A stretch of DNA of 12,656 nt from Anaerolineae bacterium (GTDB lineage Bacteria > Chloroflexota > Anaerolineae > J102): positions 1 to 12,656 of the forward strand of contig JALXAF010000405.1 in NCBI GenBank assembly GCA_026992375.1, in the 5' to 3' direction. The notes beneath the pieces are model-generated. The model saw nothing but the letters and a program-made list of their open reading frames with translations, was not told where the DNA came from and did not search any database. A program made the translations under genes and the position numbers. Numbering within the stretch: the stretch's first letter is position 1; each line of letters opens with the position of its first letter. Below are positions 6,701 through 12,656 of the stretch, one piece after another.

Positions 6701-9700
6701 AAGAGCGGGAGTCCCTCCGTTACCGGTAACTGAGCCATGCCAGATATTTGCTCCGTTATTGCCCACATCGATGTCATAAGTGATTTCGCCAGTCAACGGT
6801 TCCGAAATGATCATGTCGAGATATGCTTCGGAGTAGACTCGTTTAGGCACAGTGATATGAACGATTTCAGGCGTCGAAGCTGACGGCAGATTGGCGATAA
6901 CGCCGTATTGAACCTGATAGCGAACATAATCTGTAACTGAATTGGGCAAGGCCACAGCGATATTGTCAGGACTTGTCTTGGCGATGGAGTAAACGCGCAG
7001 GGTCTGGGCGTCCGTCCAGCCACTCGTTTCCAGACCATCGAAGGCTTCGACCTGCCAGGAATATACGCTATCTTGAGGAACCACTCCCTGCCAATTCGTA
7101 TCCTGAGACCAGTCGCTTGTATGAGACCAGCCATCGTTTTGAATTTTAACCTGAAATTCGCGATAGGCATTGGGGGCGTTGTCTGGATCTCCGCCATCCT
7201 GCCAGTTTAGGTTAAGCGCTCGTCCCAGCACGCCTGTGTCATCAGCAGGGTTGAGATTTATGGGTTTGTTGGGGGAAGTGTTCACTGTCGTCGAGACGGT
7301 GTTACTCCAGGGGCCGCTTCCAGCAGAGTTATTAGCTCTGACCTGATAACTCCACACGCCTGATGTTCGGCCAGTTAGATTCTGGCTTGTTGATGCTCCC
7401 GTATAAATCGTGCTCCATGCGCCGCTATCATGTTTCTCCTGTAATGTGTAACTGGTAGCGCCGGAAACAGCAGACCAATTGACAGCGTAACTTCCATCGC
7501 TATCTGAATTTGAGATTGGATCCAATACCGGAGCTGTGTAAGGTTTTACGGACGTGCATTTTTCTGCAGTCCAGGCGCTTGAGCCGGCTGAATTAGTGGA
7601 ACGAACGCGATAACACCAAACTCCTGGCGTGCGGTCTGAGCGGGTAATGCTAGTGCTCGATGTACTTTGGGCTGAACCCCAGCTTCCGCCATTATAGCGT
7701 TCTTGCCACTGATAACCAGAAGCGCCAAATCCCGATTGCCAATTTACACTATAACTATTGGCATTGGAAGGATTGGAAATATCATTAAGCGTCGGTTTGT
7801 CGGGGGGTTGCAGGGTGAAACGCATCGCACTGAATGATACAGATCGTGTCAAATTTGCTTCACCATTTAGATCGGACAGAATCACGTCTCCGCTTGTGCC
7901 TGCATTGAATCGGTAAGTTCCCAGATCAAGCCATTGGTTGTTTAGAGGGAACTGATCTCTTGAAACGGTTGTCGTGCCATCTTTGTGGTGGATTTTATAT
8001 CGGGCATCGTGCGTGTCGCCGGATATATGACGCGAAGGACATTGCCAGTCGAATTCGGGGTGGGTCGCAATGTAGGCGTCGACATTGTATCGCCCTGACT
8101 GGGGCAGGTTGGGCTTCCATTTTCCGGAATTCATTGAATCCGCCGGGTTGTTTGTGTTCAGGGTGAGGTAAAAATAGTGCCCGCGATTATTTGTCAGACG
8201 ATGCCAGGCAGAGCCGCACATGTCGTTGTAATAGGACGGTGTGAGACTGGGCGTTTCTACGATCACTTGTGTTGACGTTGCGTGCTCAGGTTGAGCCGAA
8301 ACGTCGATTTTAGATTCTTCTGGCAATGGTGACAAACTGCTCGAATTCTCTGCTGTTTGGTGGAAGCTCTTGACTCCCAGTGTGCACGCCTCACTGGCAG
8401 ACGGGGGCGCCTGTCCGACGCCATTGAGCCCAAGCGCGTCGTTGCCAAAGCCGATGGGGCTGCCACCCTCATCGAAAAGGTAGAGAGGACGCAATTCATT
8501 GGTTTGTTCAACCGCGGAAGCGACTTCGATGATCTCATTTTCGTTACGTTGGCCGGGGATATAAATTGATTCGTCCCAGGGGCGCATTGGATCGATCTGC
8601 GTGGCCATTGCGGATGAAGCATTGATTTGACCAGTTACAGTTATCGTTTTGATAGGTTCGTCTACGTCATTCGTACGAACTTCTACTGACGCTGTGTAGG
8701 GACCATCGGGCAAGGTTGACGAATCCAGAACCAGTTTTATTGTGCGGAACATGCCGGGATCGGCTGATCGTTCAGGTATTGCAACGCTGATTTCCGCAGG
8801 ATGGGCTCCAAGGCCCAGACGTAGATCGCTTGCGCCCGTGCTGACGATAGCGATATCCTTGCTGACGACATCACCTTTTTTGATGGCGCCAAAATCCCAT
8901 GTGTCCTGGGGAATTACTCCATGAGAACGGGGATCATCCTGAAATGTACTTAGTGGTCTTCCGGAAGTGCTCAGGATATTGCCCTGATAGTCAGTCCAGA
9001 AGGCCATGACGATGTAATCTTCGTCAGGCTGGTACGCTGGATCGAAGTCGGCAGTGTCCCAGTCGATGCTGACGACATTGGGGCCCGGTTCGACCGTAAC
9101 GGTCACAGGAACTTCACTGACCACTGTGCCGGTGATGTTCACGAATTCCAGGAAGAGATGGGCGTCGCTGAGGGTGACGTCGCCGGGGTTGGTGACGACC
9201 AGATCGGTGCTGTTGGCGCCCGCCTGCGCGGCCTGGCTTGTTACAATCTCTGCTCCCACATCGGGCAACATCGTCCCGCCCAGGGGGGCCAGGTTGTCGG
9301 TGGGTTGGATCAGGTTCATGGCGTCGGCCGGCAGCAGGAAGCGATGGTTGCCCTGGGGATCGTTGTAGGAAACGATAACCAGGGGCGGGGTGTAGTCGCT
9401 CTCGTAGCCGGAAGCGATTTCATATTGGAAGGTTTCGCGGGGCGCATTAGTCTCGACCGTGAAGCTGTCACCATTGTCCACGTGTCCGCTGAGCAGGCCC
9501 AGTTTGAGGCCAAAAGCCCCCACATCCAGCAGGGTGGGCGAGGCGTAGCCGTCGCCAAAATCGAGGCTGCCGCTGTGGCCGTCGCCGTCGTCCCAATCCA
9601 GGGTCCACGTTCCGGTCCCAACCTCGCAGCCGACCCCGTCACCACAGGCTACCGTGAAGGTGTAGGTGCGATCTTGCTGGTCGTTGTAATAACCGCCAAC

Positions 9701-12526
9701 CGCGGGCTGGGCGTGGCCATCCTGCGTCCAGGCGTCGGGCAACGGATTTTGCAGCAAAATGCCAGAGCCCACAACAACCTGCTTCTGCGCCCGCACCCGG
9801 CCCGAACCGCCTACGATGTTGTTGGTAATGCTGATGGTGTCGTTGGGCGCGATCATCACCGCCTCCACGCCGTAGGAATCGTAGAGACCGGTGTTCAGCA
9901 GCGACAGGGTGGCGGTGACGTGGTTTCCGGCCTGGATGCTGTGCACCCCGGCGATGAGTTCGGGGCGGGGGTAATCGTCGGGGTCGTTGGGGTCGGTGCC
10001 CAATTTCGCCTCGGAGCGGTCGGAGTAGCCGTCCAGGTCGCTATCTTTGTTGAAGCGGAAGAGGGCGACAGCGCCGCCGCTGGCGGGCGTATCCTGGAAG
10101 CCCTCGCTGCCGTCGCCCATGCCGTCGGTGTAAATGTTCCACCAGTCGGCGGTGGAGAGGGCGTGTTTGCACCACAGGATGCGATTCGCGCCGATCCCCA
10201 CCGCTTGCGGCTCCACGCACCAGGCGGGCGTGTCCGTACGGTTGTACTCGGGCGTCCAGATGGCGATGAGATTGCCATCTTCATCGACATCGTGTGGGAA
10301 ATAGCGGGCCAGCACATCCATCACCGTTTCCTCGCCCCAGGTGGGGATGAGGAAAGTATCGATGGCCTCGTCTCCGTCGTCCTTTCCATCCTCGATGGCG
10401 ATAAACACGCCAGCATTAACTGCGTCCTGATAGAAAAGCTCGTCCACACCGTAGTTGAAATCCTCCACCACAATGCGTAGCGGCCCGCCCAGGTCGATGG
10501 CTTTCATCCGCTCCAGGCTGAGGGGGATGTGGGCCGACGTGTAGGTGTGCTCTTCGTCCGGCATGAAGTTGTGGAACTTGCCGTCGCCGCCCACGTCATT
10601 GGCCACGAAGTAAGTGATGGCCGGGTTCGGGTCATCACCGATGTAAACGTTGAAGGTCAAGTCACCAATCTCGCGGGCGTACTCGTCGCCGGTATTGCGC
10701 ACCTTGTACGTGAACCACAGGTCAGCAGAATGGGTGGAATCTTGTGCTGTAGCATTGCTCCAAGAGTTACTATCAGAGAAAGCCTCACCATTAGTCACAG
10801 CATGTTCTTCATATTTTGTGTGCCTCGTACTCTGTTCGCCTCCCCACGATTTACCATCTGTATGTGATTGTGTTATTGGTGAATACGGGGCTAAAAGGGG
10901 ATAAGAGACTTGAAATACAGGTGAAATACTTACACCACTGTTACCCACGTGGATTTTTATATTGTGTCCTGATCCACCATGATCTGGATAGCTATTAGCA
11001 TCCTTTTTCATTTGCTCTAAAACCATTTCATGATTACGTCGCCAAAATGCCCTAGTTAATTTCATAGAGCAAGAAAATTGAGATAATGGGTTACTGTTAC
11101 ATAATGCAAAATGTCCGAGCTTTTTCCACCATTTATCTCCGTAGACTTCATTGACTGCCCCCTTATAGGCAGCCTTAATTTGCTTTCTACGATCATATAT
11201 CTTTCCGCAACCTGAATTTTCCCCCTGAAGTTCTTGATAACCACAGTTGGCCAGTCCTTTCACCCCAGACGTTACCAAGTCAAGAGCTGCCGCGCCAAGC
11301 AATGCTCCCGCTGAACTTTTTGAGTGAAGATTTTGACCTTTGGAAGTAGCTTCCGGACGCGTCTCTGTCATCTCTTGCCAATTGTTCCAGGTACGCGTAT
11401 TTGTGGTAGCAGTGCTGGTGCCTTTAGTCTTTGTGGTAGAATATGTTTTTTCTGTACCCTTAGTAATCGTGTGATCAGTTGTCACGACCGTTGCCGTTTC
11501 AACATGAAATGAAGATTCAACTACATCGATTTCTGGCACGGGGAAGGCCGCCACCAGGGGGTGGTTGCCGGGGGCTTTGACCCACGCGGGCATGTTCGCA
11601 CCCACGTAGCCCGCGTCGCTGCTGCGGGGCAGGTCGCCATAGCCACAGTTATTGTCCCCGCCCGGGCAGTAGGTCACGCCAAAGAGCTCCTGACCGTCGT
11701 CGAATTTGTCGTGGTCGGTGCTCTCCCAGTCCATGTTCATCCCCAACTCCCAGCGCTCGGCCAGGTTGGGGATGGAGTCATGGTCTTTGTCGGGGCAGGT
11801 GGTGCTGTTGAAGGGCCAGCTCGGCCAGGGCGTGCCGCCGGGTGGCCCGGCGCGGCGGTTGGCCATCCAATCTTTCAGCATCCCGATCTCCTCGCCGTCG
11901 GAAATGCCGTCGCTGTCCGTGTCCGCCATCTGTGGGTCCGTGCACCACCAACTCTCCTCCGTATTCGTCAGCCCATCCCCGTCATCGTCCGGGCTGATGG
12001 AGGAGGCGATGCCCGCTCGCTGCTCCGGGGTCAGCGCCCGTATGGCCGCGCGCAGGTCGGCCCGGGCCGCGGTCAGCGCATCCACATCCACGCCCGCGCC
12101 CGCCTTGGCCGCCCGCTCTTGCGCCTGCAGGGCCGCGCCCTGGCGCAACAGCGGCTGCAGGACCGCCCGCAACCACGCCCGCTCCTTGCCCTGGGCCGCG
12201 GCCAACGCGCCCAGCTCATCGCTGCCCCGGGGCTGAAAGCGCAGGCGGGCCAGGGCTTCCAGTTGCTGGTCATCCACCAACACCAGGGCGCTGTCTTCAT
12301 CCCGCTGCAAAATGACCACACCCAACGATTCGAGACGCTGCCAGCGGGCAGGGGAATCCACCTGCACGCGCGTGCGGAAGAGCCCGGAGTCGGGCGCGGG
12401 CCGCGGCTGGGCCGCGGACGCACGTTCGGGCGGGCGGGCGTGGGCTGCGAACGCGGTCACATTGGGCAGCAACATGCTGATGATAACGGCGATGTTGAGA
12501 ACAATGCGGAAGGACTTGGAACGCAT
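3770..12526 (-). CDS. Giant secreted mosaic protein (2918 aa) with protective-antigen-like (binary toxin B) module and many beta-sandwich domains
   Basis: Probable secreted or cell-surface protein. Visible order: signal peptide 1-28 (cleavage near AFA); N-terminal region 46-110 with a charged Ala-rich helical part to ~175; TSP3-like calcium loops at 180-191, 202-213, 246-257 and 270-281; protective-antigen-like module ~322-743; another Asp-rich loop ~825-840; Ig-like/CARDB-like regions ~850-1190; an ASH-like domain ~1203-1302 (TWDFGAIKKGD); a golvesin-like domain ~1428-1571 (DARYKIHHKDGTTTVS, WLDLGTYRFNAG); three FN3 domains ~1573-1848; two CARDB-like domains ~1993-2219 (ELDETNNVV, DESNEGNNQ); two malectin-like sandwiches ~2223-2506; unnamed module B 2549-2639; a duplicated GTYLPPPAD/GYL-GYM region ~2650-2785; module C 2814-2904; tail LYLPMLTVP. 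No protease, glycosidase or other enzyme motif was recognised. The ATG at 12526 is chosen for AGGAGG at 6 nt spacing and a proper signal peptide; a TTG 11 codons upstream is less likely. Role is inferred: adhesion or target binding, possibly membrane insertion. The gene's base composition is mosaic (see findings). Confidence 0.88.
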   Translation of the reverse strand: MRSKSFRIVLNIAVIISMLLPNVTAFAAHARPPERASAAQPRPAPDSGLFRTRVQVDSPARWQRLESLGVVILQRDEDSALVLVDDQQLEALARLRFQPRGSDELGALAAAQGKERAWLRAVLQPLLRQGAALQAQERAAKAGAGVDVDALTAARADLRAAIRALTPEQRAGIASSISPDDDGDGLTNTEESWWCTDPQMADTDSDGISDGEEIGMLKDWMANRRAGPPGGTPWPSWPFNSTTCPDKDHDSIPNLAERWELGMNMDWESTDHDKFDDGQELFGVTYCPGGDNNCGYGDLPRSSDAGYVGANMPAWVKAPGNHPLVAAFPVPEIDVVESSFHVETATVVTTDHTITKGTEKTYSTTKTKGTSTATTNTRTWNNWQEMTETRPEATSKGQNLHSKSSAGALLGAAALDLVTSGVKGLANCGYQELQGENSGCGKIYDRRKQIKAAYKGAVNEVYGDKWWKKLGHFALCNSNPLSQFSCSMKLTRAFWRRNHEMVLEQMKKDANSYPDHGGSGHNIKIHVGNSGVSISPVFQVSYPLLAPYSPITQSHTDGKSWGGEQSTRHTKYEEHAVTNGEAFSDSNSWSNATAQDSTHSADLWFTYKVRNTGDEYAREIGDLTFNVYIGDDPNPAITYFVANDVGGDGKFHNFMPDEEHTYTSAHIPLSLERMKAIDLGGPLRIVVEDFNYGVDELFYQDAVNAGVFIAIEDGKDDGDEAIDTFLIPTWGEETVMDVLARYFPHDVDEDGNLIAIWTPEYNRTDTPAWCVEPQAVGIGANRILWCKHALSTADWWNIYTDGMGDGSEGFQDTPASGGAVALFRFNKDSDLDGYSDRSEAKLGTDPNDPDDYPRPELIAGVHSIQAGNHVTATLSLLNTGLYDSYGVEAVMIAPNDTISITNNIVGGSGRVRAQKQVVVGSGILLQNPLPDAWTQDGHAQPAVGGYYNDQQDRTYTFTVACGDGVGCEVGTGTWTLDWDDGDGHSGSLDFGDGYASPTLLDVGAFGLKLGLLSGHVDNGDSFTVETNAPRETFQYEIASGYESDYTPPLVIVSYNDPQGNHRFLLPADAMNLIQPTDNLAPLGGTMLPDVGAEIVTSQAAQAGANSTDLVVTNPGDVTLSDAHLFLEFVNITGTVVSEVPVTVTVEPGPNVVSIDWDTADFDPAYQPDEDYIVMAFWTDYQGNILSTSGRPLSTFQDDPRSHGVIPQDTWDFGAIKKGDVVSKDIAIVSTGASDLRLGLGAHPAEISVAIPERSADPGMFRTIKLVLDSSTLPDGPYTASVEVRTNDVDEPIKTITVTGQINASSAMATQIDPMRPWDESIYIPGQRNENEIIEVASAVEQTNELRPLYLFDEGGSPIGFGNDALGLNGVGQAPPSASEACTLGVKSFHQTAENSSSLSPLPEESKIDVSAQPEHATSTQVIVETPSLTPSYYNDMCGSAWHRLTNNRGHYFYLTLNTNNPADSMNSGKWKPNLPQSGRYNVDAYIATHPEFDWQCPSRHISGDTHDARYKIHHKDGTTTVSRDQFPLNNQWLDLGTYRFNAGTSGDVILSDLNGEANLTRSVSFSAMRFTLQPPDKPTLNDISNPSNANSYSVNWQSGFGASGYQWQERYNGGSWGSAQSTSSTSITRSDRTPGVWCYRVRSTNSAGSSAWTAEKCTSVKPYTAPVLDPISNSDSDGSYAVNWSAVSGATSYTLQEKHDSGAWSTIYTGASTSQNLTGRTSGVWSYQVRANNSAGSGPWSNTVSTTVNTSPNKPINLNPADDTGVLGRALNLNWQDGGDPDNAPNAYREFQVKIQNDGWSHTSDWSQDTNWQGVVPQDSVYSWQVEAFDGLETSGWTDAQTLRVYSIAKTSPDNIAVALPNSVTDYVRYQVQYGVIANLPSASTPEIVHITVPKRVYSEAYLDMIISEPLTGEITYDIDVGNNGANIWHGSVTGNGGTPALVESPNLAEAFNAYLAAQPEGGGEPVTIPISISLDTAGVVYLTHAVLTPGVDSDPSVQAGDISFGQPNPTETDVVHISAQVHNDGSYRAENVVATFYAVDAENRSFQIGTDFLSSIDASAVGQVGVDWNTTGFTGPTDIKVVLDAANQLDELDETNNVVTATLTILTRPDLAIPAIGLSDEEPMAGETVTVTLPISNSGQTAAASAVTALSVQAPDGSTSTLCEPSLAVGAGAQASAACAWTPAAPGRYRLLVQADRDNGVDESNEGNNQRWRDVYVGLASPILLDSGGDSDAAYDPATGYGYLNGQANTFCGAEPEHSQRTNASGPVKYRFDHLLPGHFYHLDVTLYECDGVGRQEKIWVDDNPVSDMVDLADHNVHALSFLLDPAFYADRSIEVSIEELLGNDVVVAGVNLYDVDYRYADAGGGDDLPYDAMRGYGWVDGVAQTNWGTLPYRSRRIDLGDSDPSDDPDNQLVYRFDALDPDKRYQVHFVFYQASGSAVHQEIAIDGYNTGATVDLNGEQRVDLTVDVPPGAYSADGTIQVYINRTDASTSAFVNEIALEELTIGPNETNMITQVKSLHPTSPNWVSFFVKPPVQGPNECSGVTQTSSFTSVAGEALLAGANAPLDSVVEAYSASGDKVGCFQVSTPGLYGYMRIYGNPGMSDGEPVFFKINGIPAQSDPPYFIWHDDKGVHTLNLDAPDLIPVETMAQSIWDHFSRLQCQNGTYLPPPADQRYNTCHTVTPGRGYLLYTDAAADWSLTGVPLAEDAPLPLEAGWNWLGYLPQCELSVETALASISGQYDLIHSEAGTYLPPPADPAFNNFNTLAPTLGYMIHTTAAVTLTYPAGQCGQLLHDQVEPVATEDCQAVATGQFSSYYGYAMKGEEPFPPGASIRVLSPRGEVVGCGQVQQDGLFPYLRVYGQDGDLPGMVYGETPAFFIDGRPVLPEPAVVWMPDMSVHQVQLNPPPGQLYLPMLTVP
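3815..4087 (-). repeat. Coding repeat, copy C of the unnamed secreted module
   Basis: Residues 2814-2904 of the giant protein, just before its C-terminal tail. Landmarks are VVGCGQV, FPYLRVYG, LPGMVYGETPAFF, VVWMPD and SVHQVQL. It is the most diverged of the three copies but keeps their order and spacing. Confidence 0.72.
4610..4882 (-). repeat. Coding repeat, copy B of the unnamed secreted module
   Basis: Residues 2549-2639 of the giant protein. Landmarks are VVEAY, KVGCFQV, YGYMRIYG, PGMSDGEPVFF, FIWHDD and VHTLNL. It is closest by eye to copy A in the neighbouring 251-aa protein. Confidence 0.74.
6235..9150 (-). other. Lower-GC island 2 inside the giant gene
   Basis: Boundaries are approximate. 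Hand counts give 33% GC at 7741-7800 and 45% at 6241-6300, against 65% at 6121-6180 just outside. The island encodes roughly residues 1126-2098: part of the Ig-like region, the ASH-like, golvesin-like and three FN3 domains, and part of the first CARDB-like domain. Long antisense open frames, common over the GC-rich parts of the gene, are missing here, which agrees with a change in third-position composition. Confidence 0.65.
10298..11989 (-). other. Protective-antigen-like domain (Binary_toxB type) with its calcium-binding loops
   Basis: Residues 180-743 of the giant protein. Calcium loops DDDGDGLTNTEE, DTDSDGISDGEE, DKDHDSIPNLAE and TDHDKFDDGQE are followed by HPLVAAFPVPEIDV. Recalled anthrax protective antigen has calcium loops in the same place, followed by HPLVAAYPIVHVDM. 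Next comes a Ser/Thr-rich alternating strand (343-379), as in the 2beta2 membrane-insertion strand. Residues 574-613 (EEHAVT...YKVRNTG) match the antigen's DHSLSLAG...IRYVNTG, and HIPLSLERMKAIDLGGPLRI (666-685) fits PITMNYNQFLELEKTKQLRL. GEETVMDVLARYF (731-743) fits the segment DMTLKEALKIAF. The alignment is by eye from memory. No furin-like cleavage site was seen before the module. Confidence 0.75.
10727..11530 (-). other. Lower-GC island 1, exactly over the pore-loop part of the protective-antigen-like module
   Basis: Boundaries are approximate. Hand counts give 35% GC at 10981-11040 and 42% at 11101-11160, against 62% at 11641-11700 in the flank. The island encodes about residues 333-600: from EIDVVESS, through the Ser/Thr-rich strand and a four-cysteine insertion, to the returning strand. 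Codon use here is unlike the GC-rich flanks. Confidence 0.7.
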
Positions 12527-12532
12527 GGCGGG

Positions 12533-12543
12533 CCTCCTGGAGG
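12533..12543 (-). promoter_or_regulatory. Ribosome binding site of the giant gene, inside a palindrome
   Basis: On the minus strand CCTCCAGGAGG is palindromic. Its second half, with the central A, gives a consensus Shine-Dalgarno AGGAGG (12538-12533), 6 nt before the ATG at 12526. This decides the start. The first half, CCTCC, could pair with the ribosome binding site over a very short loop and lower translation. Confidence 0.7.
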
Positions 12544-12555
12544 AAAAAACGAGTA

Positions 12556-12585
12556 ACAAAAAGCCCGCGCAAAAATTGCACGGGC
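12556..12585 (-). terminator. Rho-independent terminator or attenuator in the leader of the giant gene
   Basis: Read on the minus strand, GCCCGTGCAA, loop TTT, TTGCGCGGGC form a 10-bp stem (12585-12563), followed directly by TTTTTGTTA. The only imperfect position is a G-U wobble in minus-strand RNA but a C-A mismatch on the plus strand, so the minus strand is the functional one. It lies about 37 nt before the giant gene's ATG. Either it ends a gene beyond the right edge or it attenuates the giant gene itself. Confidence 0.75.
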
Positions 12586-12607
12586 GAGAGAAGGCGTGTT
12601 AGGCGCT

Positions 12608-12641
12608 GACAGGCGGTTAATCCTTTTCCAAAACCGCTGTC
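12608..12641 (-). other. Bulged stem-loop upstream of the terminator-like hairpin
   Basis: GACAG-(G)-CGGTT (12608-12618) pairs with AACCGCTGTC (12632-12641): ten base pairs with one bulged base and a 13-nt loop. It precedes the terminator-like hairpin on the minus strand. It may be a leader structure or part of an upstream gene's end; no known riboswitch class was recognised. Confidence 0.45.
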
Positions 12642-12656
12642 GGGCGATATGAGGTT

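Noticed and set aside
12556..12585. The leader hairpin as a plus-strand terminator
   Set aside because: On the plus strand the stem has a C-A mismatch and no T-tract follows it; the minus-strand version has a G-U pair and five T residues.

Overview
All genes lie on the minus strand, so they read from right to left. The window looks like a GC-rich chromosome of the phylum Chloroflexota (Anaerolineae/Caldilineae type). This is an inference from three things: very large secreted beta-sandwich proteins, a C-terminal tail of the YLPM type, and an FN3 protein ending in GGFDFGLIPG, all styles I associate with that group. There is no rRNA or other phylogenetic marker to prove it.

Right part (3770-12656): one gene of 2918 codons encodes a giant secreted mosaic protein. 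From the N-terminus it has a signal peptide, a helical N-terminal region, thrombospondin-3-like calcium loops, a module that strongly resembles the calcium-binding and pore-forming part of anthrax protective antigen (binary toxin B component), a long run of Ig-like, golvesin-like, FN3 and CARDB-like beta domains, two malectin-like beta-sandwiches, a duplicated YLPPPAD/GWNW region, and two copies of an unnamed ~91-residue module. The gene is compositionally mosaic, with two islands of clearly lower GC. Its 5' leader carries a terminator/attenuator-like hairpin and a strong Shine-Dalgarno sequence that lies inside a palindrome.

Middle (2002-3769): a second, small secreted gene (251 aa) carries a third copy of the same unnamed module followed by an FN3 domain. 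Each of the two secreted genes is followed within 11-14 nt of its stop codon by a large palindromic DNA element: 3676-3758 after the giant gene, and a 218-bp foldback element at 2468-2685 after the small gene. A third palindromic block lies at 3601-3668. About 350 bp at 2112-2467 holds no convincing gene.

Left part (1-2111): a metabolic operon. A SorC-family sugar-responsive regulator is followed after 34 nt by the alpha subunit of a thiamine-diphosphate 2-oxoacid (pyruvate or acetoin) dehydrogenase. The start of the beta subunit gene overlaps its end by 8 nt and runs off the left edge. An extended -10 promoter and an 18-bp inverted repeat upstream of the regulator suggest autoregulation. No functional link between the metabolic operon and the secreted proteins is visible.
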